A stretch of DNA of 64,000 nt from Streptomyces bottropensis ATCC 25435 (GTDB taxonomy: Bacteria > Actinomycetota > Actinomycetes > Streptomycetales > Streptomycetaceae): the NCBI RefSeq assembly GCF_000383595.1, contig NZ_KB911581.1, positions 1,292,276 through 1,356,275 on the forward strand. The letters are read 5' to 3'. The notes below the pieces were generated by a model. The model saw only the letters and a program-made list of their open reading frames with translations, ran no database searches and had not been told where the DNA came from. Shown piece after piece: positions 6,737 to 16,094 of the stretch (position 1 is the stretch's first letter; each line of letters opens with the position of its first letter). A program made the translations under genes and the position numbers.

Positions 6737-9700
6737 TTGCGCAGACACACCAAGAGCGCGTGCACGGCCGCGATCGCCATGGTGTCCGCCGTCGCGCTGA
6801 CGGCGGGCCCGACCAGCCCGGCGTCCGCGATATCCGAGCGCGTGACGGGCGTGGCCGGAGTGACCGGCATGACGGGCTTTGCCGGCGTGACCGGCGTGGA
6901 AGGCGTGACCGCCGCCGGCCTCGCGGCAGGCCGTCGCATCACCCTCGTCACCGGTGACCGCGTCCTCGTCGACGCCGGGGGCCGCGTGGTCGGCCTGGAG
7001 CGGGCCAAGGGCCGTGAGGGCGTCCCCCTGGCGGTGCGCGAGGCCGGCGGCCACACCTACGTCCTGCCGGCCGACGCGGCCCGGCTCATCTCCGCCGGCC
7101 GGGTCGACAGGCGGCTGTTCGACATCACCGCGCTGAACACGTCGGCGGCCCGCGCCGCCCACAAGCAGGGCCTGAAGCTGATCGTCGGCTACACCGGAAC
7201 CGCCGCCGGCGCCCGGGCCGACGTACGGGCGGCTGGCGACACCAAGGTCCGCCGCACCCTGCGGACACTGAACGCCGAGGCGGTGCTCACCCCCGGGGAC
7301 GACGCAGCCGCGCTGTGGAAGGCGGTCACCGACGCCGACGGCACCACCGCCACCGGGATCGCCCACCTCTGGCTGGACGGCGTCCGCGAGGTCACCCTCG
7401 ACAAGTCCGTCGCGCGGATCGGCGCCCCGAAGGCATGGAAGGCCGGCTTCGACGGCAAGGGCGTCACCATCGCCGTCCTCGACACGGGCGTCGACGCGAC
7501 CCACCCCGACCTCAAGGGCCAGGTGAAGGCCGCCAAGAACTTCTCCACCTCACCCGACACCACGGACAAGTACGGCCACGGCACGCACGTCGCCTCCATC
7601 GCGGCCGGCACCGGGGCCGGCTCCCGCGGCAAGTACAAGGGCGTCGCGCCCCGCGCCAAGCTGCTCAACGGCAAGGTGCTCGACGACGAGGGCTACGGCG
7701 ACGACTCCGGCATCGTCGCCGGCATGGAGTGGGCCGCCGCGCAGGGCGCCGACGTGGTCAACCTCAGCCTGGGCGGCGGTGACACCCCCGAGATCGACCC
7801 GATGGAGGCGGCGATCGACAAGCTCTCCGCCGAAAAGGGCGTCCTCTTCGCGGTCGCCGCGGGCAACGAGGGCGACTGGGGTGCGGGCACGGTCGGCTCG
7901 CCGGGCAGCGCCGCCGCCGCGCTCACCGTCGGCGCGGTCGACGACAAGGACCGGCTCGCCTCCTTCTCCAGCCGGGGCCCCACCCTCGACGGCCGGATCA
8001 AACCCGACGTGACCGCCCCCGGCGTCGCCATCACCGCCGCCGCGGCCCCGGGCAGCGTCATCGAGCGCGAGGTCGGCCAGAATCCCAAGGGCTACCTGAC
8101 GATCTCCGGTACGTCGATGGCGACCCCGCATGTCGCCGGCGCCGCCGCCCTCCTCAAGCAACAGCACCCGAAGTGGACGTACGCCGAACTGAAGGCCGCC
8201 CTCGTCGCGTCCGCCAAGGGCGGCGCGTACACCCCCTTCGAGCAGGGTTCGGGCCGTATCCGCGTCGACAGGGCGATCAAGCAGAAGGTCGTCGCCCGGC
8301 CCGTCTCGGTCGACTTCGGCGTCCACCGGTGGCCGCACACCGACGACAAGCCGGTGGCCAAGAAGCTCACCTACAAGAACCTCGGCACGAAGGCCGTCAC
8401 CCTCACCCTCGCGGTGACCGGCACGAACCCCAAGGGCGAACCCGCCCCGGCCGGCTTCTTCAAGCTCGGCGCCAGGAAGGTCACCGTCCCGGCCCGGGGC
8501 AGGGCCACCGTCGACCTCATCGTGAACACCAGGCTCGGCGGGAACCTGGACGGCGCCTATTCCGCGTACGTCACCGCCAAGGGCGGCGGCCAGGGCGTCC
8601 GCACGGCGGCGGCCGTACAGCGCGAGGCGGAGTCGTACGACGTCACGCTGAAGACGGTCGGCCGGGACGGCGCACCGGCCGTGCACCACGTGCTCGACCT
8701 GACCGGCGTCTCCGGGCTCGCCCGGGACACGTGGTTCACGCCGTACGACCAGGACGGCACGGTCGATCTCCGGGTACCGGAGGGCGACTACATCCTGAAC
8801 GCCGGGATCGTCGTGGACCCGGACGACGCCGCCAAGGGCGTGGACTGGCTCGCCCGGCCGACGCTCACCGTCGACCGGCGGATCTCCCTCACGCTGGACG
8901 CCCGCACGACGAAACCGGTGGACATCACCGTGCCCGATCCCGCCGCCCGACAGGTCCTCGCGGCACCGGAGTTCGCCCTGACGGTGGGCGGGGACAGCTA
9001 CTCCTCCGGCTGGCTCCTCGACACCTACGCGGGGTTCCGCACCGCGCACCTCGGCCCGCGGACCGCCGGCGGCATGCTCAGCCAGACCTGGGCCGGCCAG
9101 TGGACCGGGGGCGGCACGGCGCAGTACGCCACCGCCGGCGGAGGCAAGGTCGAGAAGCTCGCCACCGGCTGCACCAAGCACTGGAGGAAGGGCGAACTGG
9201 CCACCGTGCGGACCGGCCTGGGCGCCTCCGGCACCGGAAGGAAGGGCGCGGTCCTCGCCTGGGCCCAGCTTCCCGGCAGCTCCGGCTCGCCCGCCGTGGG
9301 CGTCCCGCAGCCGGTGCCCGGCAGGCGCACGCTGTATCTGTCCGCCGCGAACGGGGTCTCATGGGTCCTGGACTTCGAGCAGTACGGCGCGGAGGACGAG
9401 GAGGGCTTCCCGCTCCTGGACGCCTACTACACGACCGGCGGCAGCCGCACCTTCAAGGCGGGCCGGACGTACGCACAGACCTTCAACGTCGGGATCTTCG
9501 GACCGCGGATCGCCGGGAGCCACGGCATCCGGCGTGACGGCGCGTACCTGTACGGCCTGCTGCCGATGTTCGCCGACGGCCGGGGGCACGCGGGGGCGTC
9601 CGTCTACGAGAAGGTGACGACCACCCTGTACCGCGACGGCGAGAAGTTCGCCTCGGGCGAGGACGCGCTGGACGGGTCGGGCCGGTTCCCACTCCCGGCG

Positions 9701-10123
9701 GGCCGCGCCGCCTACCGGCTGACGACCTCCCTCACCCGTTCCGCCGGCCTGGCCAGGGCCTCGTCCCGGATCGACGCGAGCTGGACCTTCACCTCCGAGA
9801 AGACCGCGCGCGACACGAAGATGCCGGTGTCCACGGTCCGCTTCGGCGCCCCGTTCCTCGGCCTCGACAGCACCGCTCCGGCGGGCGGCAGGGCCACCGT
9901 CCGCGTCACCGTGCAGGGCGCGGCCGCCGGTGACAACCTCAGGTCGTTGTCCGTGTACGTGTCGGGCGACGGCCGGAAGTGGACCGAAGTCGCGGTGAGG
10001 AAGGGCGCGTTCACGCACCGGACCCCGGCGGCGGGGAAGAGCGTGTCACTGCGCGCCGAGGTGACCGACAAGCAGGGGAACACGTCGACGGTGACGATCC
10101 ACGACGCGTACTTCGGCAGGTGA
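6737..10123 (+). CDS. Secreted subtilisin-family (S8) serine protease
   Basis: This large 1128-residue secreted protease begins with a twin-Arg-containing Sec-like signal (RRHTKSACTAAIAMVSAVAL ... TSPASA). A propeptide containing TLVTGDRV, typical of Streptomyces subtilases, follows. The S8 domain has Asp249 (DTGVD), His281 (HGTHVA), the oxyanion Asn (AAGNEG) and Ser460 (GTSMATPHVAG). About 600 further residues form beta-rich C-terminal domains. Between signal and propeptide is a low-complexity run rich in V-T-G units. TTG 6737 was preferred because AAGGGGGAG precedes it and it gives a clean signal peptide; GTG 6692 is the alternative. It is convergent with the next gene. Confidence 0.9.
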   Translation: MRRHTKSACTAAIAMVSAVALTAGPTSPASAISERVTGVAGVTGMTGFAGVTGVEGVTAAGLAAGRRITLVTGDRVLVDAGGRVVGLERAKGREGVPLAVREAGGHTYVLPADAARLISAGRVDRRLFDITALNTSAARAAHKQGLKLIVGYTGTAAGARADVRAAGDTKVRRTLRTLNAEAVLTPGDDAAALWKAVTDADGTTATGIAHLWLDGVREVTLDKSVARIGAPKAWKAGFDGKGVTIAVLDTGVDATHPDLKGQVKAAKNFSTSPDTTDKYGHGTHVASIAAGTGAGSRGKYKGVAPRAKLLNGKVLDDEGYGDDSGIVAGMEWAAAQGADVVNLSLGGGDTPEIDPMEAAIDKLSAEKGVLFAVAAGNEGDWGAGTVGSPGSAAAALTVGAVDDKDRLASFSSRGPTLDGRIKPDVTAPGVAITAAAAPGSVIEREVGQNPKGYLTISGTSMATPHVAGAAALLKQQHPKWTYAELKAALVASAKGGAYTPFEQGSGRIRVDRAIKQKVVARPVSVDFGVHRWPHTDDKPVAKKLTYKNLGTKAVTLTLAVTGTNPKGEPAPAGFFKLGARKVTVPARGRATVDLIVNTRLGGNLDGAYSAYVTAKGGGQGVRTAAAVQREAESYDVTLKTVGRDGAPAVHHVLDLTGVSGLARDTWFTPYDQDGTVDLRVPEGDYILNAGIVVDPDDAAKGVDWLARPTLTVDRRISLTLDARTTKPVDITVPDPAARQVLAAPEFALTVGGDSYSSGWLLDTYAGFRTAHLGPRTAGGMLSQTWAGQWTGGGTAQYATAGGGKVEKLATGCTKHWRKGELATVRTGLGASGTGRKGAVLAWAQLPGSSGSPAVGVPQPVPGRRTLYLSAANGVSWVLDFEQYGAEDEEGFPLLDAYYTTGGSRTFKAGRTYAQTFNVGIFGPRIAGSHGIRRDGAYLYGLLPMFADGRGHAGASVYEKVTTTLYRDGEKFASGEDALDGSGRFPLPAGRAAYRLTTSLTRSAGLARASSRIDASWTFTSEKTARDTKMPVSTVRFGAPFLGLDSTAPAGGRATVRVTVQGAAAGDNLRSLSVYVSGDGRKWTEVAVRKGAFTHRTPAAGKSVSLRAEVTDKQGNTSTVTIHDAYFGR

Positions 10124-10218
10124 GGCGCCCCCTCTGAGGCGCTCCGCCTGAGGCACCGCACCTGAGGCACCCCACGGCGGACGGCAGAAGGCATCCGGGG
10201 TGACGTCGTGGCATCCGG

Positions 10219-11145
10219 CTACGGCGTCACCCTCGGTGCCCGGGGCGCGTCCGTGCCCCAGCTGGCCAGGAGGCGGAGGGCGTCGGCCGAGGGGGATCCC
10301 GGTTCGGCGTGATAGGTGATCAGGCTCTGCTCATGATCGTCGGGCAGCTGCAACGTCTCGAAGGAGAGGGTGAGTTCACCGACCAGGGGATGACTCATGC
10401 GCTTCACCCCGTGACTCTTCTCCTTCACGTCGTGCGTCGCCCACAGCCGCCGGAACTCCTCGCTCTTCACCGACAACTCACCCACCAGCGCCGACAGCAG
10501 CGGATCGTCCGGGTGACAGCCCGCGTCCATCCGCAGATAGCTGACGATGTCGGCCGCCTTCTGGTCCCAGTCGAGGTACAGATCCCGGTAGTCGGGCCGC
10601 AGGAACACCATCCGCGCCCAGTTCCGCTCCTGCGCGGGCAACTCCGACCAGTCCCCGAACACCGCCGCCGCCATCCGGTTCCAGATAAGGATGTCCGAGC
10701 GCCGGCCGGTGACGTACGCGGGAACCATGTCCAGCGTGTCGATCAGCTGCCGCAGGGAGCTGCGCACCTGCTGGGGGCGGGCCGACCGCTTCTTCTTGTG
10801 CGCCTTCGGCTTCGCGAGGTGGCTGAGGTGCGCGTGCTCGGCGTCGGTCAGCCGCAGGGCGCGCGCGATGGCGTCCAGCACCTCCGCCGACACATTGCGC
10901 CCGTTGCCCTGCTCCAGCCGCGTGTAGTACGCCACCGACACCCCCGCGAGCTGCGCCAGCTCCTCCCGGCGCAGCCCGGGGACCCGCCGGTGCCGTCCGA
11001 ACGCCGGCAGCCCCACGTCCTCCGGCTTCAGCCGGGCCCGCCGGGTGCGCAGGAACTCGCTCAGCTCGGCGCGCCGGTCCAGGGCACCGGCGGCTCCGGC
11101 CTCACCGAGGGGTGGCAGTTGCGCTGCTTCGGGCTGTTCGTCCAT
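10219..11145 (-). CDS. XRE-family regulator with MmyB-like domain
   Basis: The 308-residue DNA-binding protein has an N-terminal helix-turn-helix (about residues 35-90: [19 protein letters not shown]) and a C-terminal MmyB-like ligand-binding domain with the family signatures [16 protein letters not shown] and NWARMVFL. It is divergent from an alcohol dehydrogenase gene 171 bases away, which it probably regulates; such pairs are common in Streptomyces. ATG 11145 gives the usual N-terminus for the family, and the open frame upstream is antisense to the dehydrogenase. The ligand is unknown; homologues are thought to bind fatty-acid-like molecules. Confidence 0.9.
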   Translation of the reverse strand: MDEQPEAAQLPPLGEAGAAGALDRRAELSEFLRTRRARLKPEDVGLPAFGRHRRVPGLRREELAQLAGVSVAYYTRLEQGNGRNVSAEVLDAIARALRLTDAEHAHLSHLAKPKAHKKKRSARPQQVRSSLRQLIDTLDMVPAYVTGRRSDILIWNRMAAAVFGDWSELPAQERNWARMVFLRPDYRDLYLDWDQKAADIVSYLRMDAGCHPDDPLLSALVGELSVKSEEFRRLWATHDVKEKSHGVKRMSHPLVGELTLSFETLQLPDDHEQSLITYHAEPGSPSADALRLLASWGTDAPRAPRVTP

Positions 11146-11316
11146 ACGGCAAGTATTCACGGTCGTACGCCGGGGAGCCTGACCCCGCCAGTGGTAGGAC
11201 CAGCGGACGTACGCAAAGCCGTGACCTGGGTGAACCCTGTGAGTTCGGGCAGGCTGGTATCCGCACCCGGCCGGAAGGCAGGCCGGTTGCGGGACGACGA
11301 TCAGGAGAATCCCGGC

Positions 11317-12360
11317 ATGACCACCACTGTTGCCGCCTATGCGGCGCCCGCTGCCAAGGCTCCGCTGGAGCGCACCACCATCGAGCGCCGCGACGTCGGT
11401 GAGTTCGATGTTCTGATCGACATCAAGTTCTCCGGTATCTGCCACTCGGACATCCACCAGGCCCGCGAGGGCTGGGGCGAGGCGATCTTCCCGATGGTCC
11501 CGGGCCACGAGATCGCCGGTGTCGTCGAGGCCGTCGGCTCCGGTGTCACCAAGTTCGCCGTCGGCGACAAGGTCGGCGTCGGCTGCATGGTCGACTCCTG
11601 CCGCGAGTGCGAGAACTGCCGCGCGGGCCTGGAGCAGTACTGCCTCAAGGGCAACGTCGGCACCTACAACGCCATCGGCAAGGACGGCGAGCCCACCTAC
11701 GGCGGCTACGCGGAGAAGATCGTCGTCGCCGAGGCCTTCACCGTACGCATCCCCGACGGCATCGGTCTCGACGAGGCCGCGCCCCTGCTGTGCGCCGGCA
11801 TCACCACGTACTCCCCGCTCAGGCACTGGAACGCCGGCCCCGGCAAGAAGGTCGCCGTCGTGGGTCTCGGTGGCCTCGGCCACATGGGCGTCAAGCTCGC
11901 CCACGCGCTCGGCGCCGAGGTGACCGTCCTGTCGCAGTCCCTGCGCAAGAAGGACGACGGCCTGAAGCTGGGCGCCGACCACTACTACGCGACCAGCGAC
12001 GAGGCGACGTTCAAGGAGCTGGCCGGCACCTTCGACCTCATCCTCTCGACGGTCTCGGCCCCGCTGAACCTGGACGCCTACCTCTCCCTGCTGAAGACCG
12101 ACGGCGCCTTCGTGAACGTCGGCGCCCCCGAGGAGCCCGTGGCCCTCAACCTCTTCTCGGTCATCGCCGGCCGCAAGACCCTCGCGGGCTCCGGCATCGG
12201 TGGCATCCAGGAGACCCAGGAGATGCTCGACTTCTGCGCTGAGCACGGCCTCGGCGCCGAGATCGAACTGATCCGCGCGGACCAGATCAACGAGGCGTAC
12301 GAGCGGGTGCTGGCGAGCGACGTCCGCTACCGCTTCGTGATCGACACGTCGACGATCTGA
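11317..12360 (+). CDS. Zinc-dependent NAD(P) alcohol dehydrogenase
   Basis: This 347-residue cytoplasmic medium-chain dehydrogenase belongs to the cinnamyl-alcohol/YahK-like branch. Catalytic zinc ligands are visible in CHSDIH, GHE and the later Cys of LLCAGITTY. The structural zinc motif is [20 protein letters not shown]. The Rossmann signature is [15 protein letters not shown]. The acceptor side of the reaction is probably a broad range of aldehydes. AGGAGA lies eight bases before ATG 11317. Divergence from the MmyB-like regulator suggests local control. Confidence 0.92.
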   Translation: MTTTVAAYAAPAAKAPLERTTIERRDVGEFDVLIDIKFSGICHSDIHQAREGWGEAIFPMVPGHEIAGVVEAVGSGVTKFAVGDKVGVGCMVDSCRECENCRAGLEQYCLKGNVGTYNAIGKDGEPTYGGYAEKIVVAEAFTVRIPDGIGLDEAAPLLCAGITTYSPLRHWNAGPGKKVAVVGLGGLGHMGVKLAHALGAEVTVLSQSLRKKDDGLKLGADHYYATSDEATFKELAGTFDLILSTVSAPLNLDAYLSLLKTDGAFVNVGAPEEPVALNLFSVIAGRKTLAGSGIGGIQETQEMLDFCAEHGLGAEIELIRADQINEAYERVLASDVRYRFVIDTSTI

Positions 12361-12598
12361 GAAAGCCGGTCAGGAGAGCGGCGGGCCCAGCCCCTGCTTT
12401 CCCCTGTGAGGGGCGTGGATAAGCATGGATAGGGGCGGTGGGGGGCGAAACGCCTCACGCCGCCCCTGCCCATGCTCCCCGGACCCACCCCGTGCGGATG
12501 CGGGCCCACCCCCGCAGCCGGACGATGGAGGGGGGAGAAGACACACGGCACGCCGCCACGAAAACGATCACCACCCGGGGGGCGCGGAGGAGGGCGAC

Positions 12599-13441
12599 AT
12601 GCCCCTTCAGAAGGTCCGCCCCGGCACCGTCCACACGGTCCGCCCGGACATCACCGTCCTCGCCGACAGCCTGGAGGTCCCGGGCATCGGCCACATCCCG
12701 GTCAACGCCTTCGTGCTGTCGGCCGCACAGCCGGTCGTCGTCGACACCGGACTCAGCCTGCCCGACCGCGACTTCGTCGAGACGCTCGCCACGGTCCTGG
12801 ACCCGGCGGACGTGCGCTGGATCTGGCTCACCCACCCTGACCGCGACCACACGGGCGGCCTCTTCGACCTGCTGGCGGCGGCGCCCGACGCCCGGGTCGT
12901 GACGACCTTCGTCGGCGCGGGAATCCTCTCCTGCGAACGCCCCCTGCCCCTGGACCGCTGCTATCTGCTGAACCCGGGCGAATCGATGGACATCGGCGAC
13001 CGTACCCTCACCGGCTTCCGCCCGCCCCTGTTCGACAACCCCGCCACCGTCGGCTTCTTCGACGACCGCTCCGGCGTCTGCTTCAGCTCCGACTGCTTCG
13101 GAGCGCCCCTGCCCACGGCCGACCTCGCCCGGGCCGACGACGTCCGCGAGGTGCCGGCCGACGACCTGCGCATGGCTCAGCTGCTGTGGGCCACGGTGGA
13201 CAGCCCCTGGGTCAGGACGGTCGACAGCGACAAGTACCTGGCGACCTTCGGCCCCCTCAAGGACCGCGAGCCCGACCTCGTCCTCTCCACCCACCTCCCC
13301 CCGGCCACCGGCATCACGAACTCCCTCTTCGACACCCTCGCCACCGCCCCCGACGCCCCGCCCTTCACTGGCCCGGACCAGGCGGCCCTGGAACAGATGC
13401 TGGCGGGGTTCGAGCCGAACGGGGGCGGCCACGGAGGGTGA
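12599..13441 (+). CDS. MBL-fold metallo-hydrolase
   Basis: The 280-residue protein has the metallo-beta-lactamase fold: PVVVDTGLS near residue 45 and the metal motif THPDRDH at about residue 79. The usual HxHxDH motif reads HPDRDH, so the second His is replaced by Asp, as in flavodiiron-like (HxExDH) members. Later metal-ligand candidates are CFSSDCFG and the Asp/His-rich C-terminal half (LSTHLPP). This suggests an iron or mixed-metal centre and an oxygen- or thiol-related reaction rather than lactam hydrolysis. GGAGGAGG lies five bases before ATG 12599. It stands alone downstream of the dehydrogenase. Confidence 0.82.
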   Translation: MPLQKVRPGTVHTVRPDITVLADSLEVPGIGHIPVNAFVLSAAQPVVVDTGLSLPDRDFVETLATVLDPADVRWIWLTHPDRDHTGGLFDLLAAAPDARVVTTFVGAGILSCERPLPLDRCYLLNPGESMDIGDRTLTGFRPPLFDNPATVGFFDDRSGVCFSSDCFGAPLPTADLARADDVREVPADDLRMAQLLWATVDSPWVRTVDSDKYLATFGPLKDREPDLVLSTHLPPATGITNSLFDTLATAPDAPPFTGPDQAALEQMLAGFEPNGGGHGG

Positions 13442-13454
13442 GCGAAAGCCGACT

Positions 13455-13541
13455 CCCGACCCCGACCCCGACCCCGACCCTCAGCCCTCGCCCTCAGCCC
13501 TCAGCCCTCGCCCTCAGCCCTCAGCCCTCGGCCTTCGCCCC
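13455..13541. repeat. Short tandem repeats after the MBL gene
   Basis: A run of CCCCGA hexamers is followed by alternating CTCAGCC and CTCGCC units. The 287-base gap from 13442 to 13728 holds this array, a weak GC-rich hairpin region and the presumed promoter of the next gene. Confidence 0.6.
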
Positions 13542-13728
13542 GCCGATCGGGCAAGAGACCTGCCCCGCCGAGCCCTCGCTGCCCTGTGTCCCAGGGGCAC
13601 AACAACCGCCTACTCAGGTTGAGTTGAGTAGGTGCGCTCATGCCCGGTGGGCCCCTGGGCGGCGAGTATCGGGGAAGCGGCGCAGAGAGTGCCGTCCCGA
13701 GGCAGCTCGGATTCTTATGGAGTCTCCT

Positions 13729-14181
13729 ATGTCCCGACGCACTCTTCTGTCCGTGGCCGCCGGTGTCGTCGTCCTCGGTGGCGCCGGTGCCCTCACCCTT
13801 GCCTACGCCGGGGACCAGCCGGTGAAGCTGGCGCACAGCACGGCCCGTTACACCGCTCCCCACGGCGACCGCGACGGCTCGCTCACCTTCGCCACCGACG
13901 TCACGGCGTCCTCCAGTGTCAAGGGCGTGAAGGTGCTGGCATGGCCGCAGGACTCGTCCTTCGCCAAGGACGGGCTGACCGCCAAGGACATGGCCGGCGC
14001 GGAGTCGGCCGTCTGCAAGCCCTCCGGAAAGGACACCGTGCACTGCACGTACAGCGTCAAGGTCACCGGTTCCGACGCGAAGTCCTCCCCGCGCGGTGCC
14101 TGGCACGTCGCCGTCCTGGCCACCGCCAAGGACGGCACCACGACCCTGGACACCGAGGCGGCGGACTTCATCGTCCGGTGA
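13729..14181 (+). CDS. DUF5707 secreted protein
   Basis: The 150-residue product has an N-terminal signal/anchor (RRTLLSVAAGVVVLGGAGAL) and one beta-sandwich-like domain recognised as DUF5707, seen mainly in Streptomyces. A Cys pair (AVCKPSG and VHCTYSV) could form a disulfide outside the cell. GGAG lies six bases before ATG 13729; ATG 13717 overlaps that site and is less likely. The function is unknown. It is followed by msrA on the same strand, 156 bases away. Confidence 0.8.
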   Translation: MSRRTLLSVAAGVVVLGGAGALTLAYAGDQPVKLAHSTARYTAPHGDRDGSLTFATDVTASSSVKGVKVLAWPQDSSFAKDGLTAKDMAGAESAVCKPSGKDTVHCTYSVKVTGSDAKSSPRGAWHVAVLATAKDGTTTLDTEAADFIVR

Positions 14182-14337
14182 CCTGGCCGGCACGTGACCG
14201 GGAGCCTGTGCGATCCCGCTGGGTGGGGATGGAATCGCCTGGAGCCCTCGCGCGTTGAGGTCGGTGGGCGTCGGATGGCGATGGTGTACGAGCCGAGTAC
14301 GCCGAGCCACCGAGCTGACACGTATGGGAGGGCCGCA

Positions 14338-14850
14338 ATGGCTGCGCAGACGCAGAGGGCCGTGCTGGCGGGCGGGTGTTTCTGGGGAATGCAGGACCTG
14401 ATCCGCCGGCTCCCGGGGGTCGTGGCGACCCGGGTCGGATACACCGGGGGTGACGTGCCGAACGCGACGTATCGCAACCACGGCACGCACGCGGAGGCCA
14501 TTGAGATCCTCTTCGACCCTGCGGGAACCGACTTCCGGGCGATCCTGGAGTTCTTCTTCCAGATCCACGACCCGAGCACCCAGAACCGCCAGGGCAATGA
14601 CATCGGCCTCAGCTACCGCTCGGCGATCTACTACGTGGACGACGAGCAGAAGCGGATCGCCGAGGACACCATCGCGGATGTGGACGCCTCCGGCCTGTGG
14701 CCGGGCAAGGTCGTCACCGAGGTGGAGCCGGTCGGCCCCTTCTGGCAGGCCGAACCCGAGCATCAGGACTACCTGCAGCGCTACCCCGACGGCTACACCT
14801 GCCACTTCCCGCGTCCGGGATGGCGGCTGCCCGCCCGCACGGAGGGCTGA
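14338..14850 (+). CDS. msrA: Peptide-methionine (S)-S-oxide reductase
   Basis: The enzyme reduces methionine-S-sulfoxide in oxidised proteins, using thioredoxin, in the cytoplasm. The catalytic motif GGCFWG (Cys14) is present, with the MsrA signatures [15 protein letters not shown] and [14 protein letters not shown]. The 170-residue length is normal for the compact form. GGGAGGG lies five bases before ATG 14338. A perfect hairpin terminator follows at 14870. Confidence 0.95.
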   Translation: MAAQTQRAVLAGGCFWGMQDLIRRLPGVVATRVGYTGGDVPNATYRNHGTHAEAIEILFDPAGTDFRAILEFFFQIHDPSTQNRQGNDIGLSYRSAIYYVDDEQKRIAEDTIADVDASGLWPGKVVTEVEPVGPFWQAEPEHQDYLQRYPDGYTCHFPRPGWRLPARTEG

Positions 14851-14869
14851 CCCGCGAGACGGCCCGGCG

Positions 14870-14903
14870 GGGCGGTGCCTGGTGAACGTTCCAGGCACCG
14901 CCC
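14870..14903 (+). terminator. msrA terminator hairpin
   Basis: GGGCGGTGCCTGG (14870-14882) and CCAGGCACCGCCC (14891-14903) form a perfect 13-base stem around an 8-base loop. There is no T-run. Confidence 0.8.
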
Positions 14904-14950
14904 GCGTTCTGTCCGGCGTCCGCGCGGGCTCGGTACGGCGTACGGTCTTG

Positions 14951-14995
14951 TACTACCCGTACTACCCGTACTACCCGTACTACCCGTACCGCCCG
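14951..14995. repeat. 9-bp tandem repeat at a gene end
   Basis: TACTACCCG is repeated four times exactly and once with changes. The array ends two bases before the stop codon of the minus-strand gene that follows. It lies in the convergent gap after msrA. Confidence 0.85.
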
Positions 14996-14996
14996 T

Positions 14997-16094
14997 TCAG
15001 TCCGTCGCGGACGTCGCCGCCACCGCCCCCGCCGAGGCGTTCCGGATGCGGCAGTAGAACGCGGCCATCGCCTCGCCGTCGCCCTGGTAGCGCCACGGCA
15101 GGGCGTTGACGTACCCGTCGACGAGCCTGAACTGTTCGAGCGCGGCGTCGTCGCGGTCCTGCAGGGTGAGGTAGTACGCGAGCAGGTGCCGCAGTTCGGG
15201 CAGGCGCGGGTGGGCGGGGTCGGCCGCAGCGGCGTCCGCGAGGCCGGCGTCCACGCGGCCGATCATCCGGGGCGTACGGTCGACGCTGTTGTCGTCCGAC
15301 GTGTCGTGCTCGAAGTGCGCGATGAGCGGGAACGCGGTGAGCAGGCTGCCGAGCGGGGCCTGGGCCGCCGCGCGCTCGGCGAACTCCACCGCCAACCTCT
15401 CCGAGCCCCGCCACTTCGCACACCAGTACTGCAATGCGGAGAAGTGGGCTTCGTAGTGGTGCGGGGCCCGGGCGGTGATCTCCGCCCACAGCCTGTCCAT
15501 CTCGGAGTTCGGGTAGCCGAGCCCGAGCGCGACCCAGATCTCGGTGATGTACGGCGTGGGGTCGTCGGGGTTGAGCGCCGCCGCCCGGCCGATCTCCTCG
15601 CGGGAACGTTCCAGCATCCGGTGGAAACCGCCGAACTGCTCGCCGGTCGTGTACTTGGCCTTCTTCCCGCCGCGCAGGTTCCAGGCCAGGATCACGGTGC
15701 TGCGGGCCCGTACGACGGCGGCGTCCGGGTCGTCGGGGCGGTCCGCCTCCCAGGCGAGCAGCCAGTCGTCCTCCTTCGCCGCGATCTCGCCCAGCAGATA
15801 CGCGGTGAACGACCGGCGCTCCCAGTCCCGGCCCGCGTCGTGCATCAGCTTGGCGGCCGCCTTCCAGTCGCCGCCGCGCACGGCGGCCAGCGCCGCATCG
15901 TGGCCCGCCGGCAGGGGACCCGAGAGGCCGGAGTTCTGGCGCTCCGCCGGCAGCAGCCCCAGGGCTTCGGCGACGTCCGGGTCGGCGTCGGTGCCGGGGG
16001 AGAAGAACTCCTTGAGGAAGACCCAGGCCATCCAGAGGCCGAAGAGCACGGTCGGTACCGCCAGCACGGCCAGTATCCAGAGCAGTACGGTCAT
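14997..16094 (-). CDS. Membrane-anchored helical-repeat protein, M48 partner
   Basis: The 365-residue protein has one N-terminal membrane helix (LLWILAVLAVPTVLFGLWMAW) and a long cytoplasmic alpha-helical region that looks like degenerate TPR repeats (AALAAVRGGDWKAAAKLMHD, FTAYLLGEIAAKEDDW). Its start overlaps the stop of the M48 protease gene by ATGA, so the two are translated together and probably act together. The gene at 17909-19027 encodes a relative, sharing the layout and the pattern HxxALxYWCxKWxGSxxLA. The function is unknown; a chaperone or adaptor for the protease is an inference. Confidence 0.75.
   Translation of the reverse strand: MTVLLWILAVLAVPTVLFGLWMAWVFLKEFFSPGTDADPDVAEALGLLPAERQNSGLSGPLPAGHDAALAAVRGGDWKAAAKLMHDAGRDWERRSFTAYLLGEIAAKEDDWLLAWEADRPDDPDAAVVRARSTVILAWNLRGGKKAKYTTGEQFGGFHRMLERSREEIGRAAALNPDDPTPYITEIWVALGLGYPNSEMDRLWAEITARAPHHYEAHFSALQYWCAKWRGSERLAVEFAERAAAQAPLGSLLTAFPLIAHFEHDTSDDNSVDRTPRMIGRVDAGLADAAAADPAHPRLPELRHLLAYYLTLQDRDDAALEQFRLVDGYVNALPWRYQGDGEAMAAFYCRIRNASAGAVAATSATD

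Noticed and set aside
7550..9181. Long minus-strand frame inside the subtilase
   Set aside because: It is fully antisense to a gene with an intact catalytic triad, and its Gly/Arg/Val-rich product is typical of shadow frames.
14951..14995. CRISPR-like array
   Set aside because: The units are 9 bases with no spacers, so it is a simple tandem repeat.
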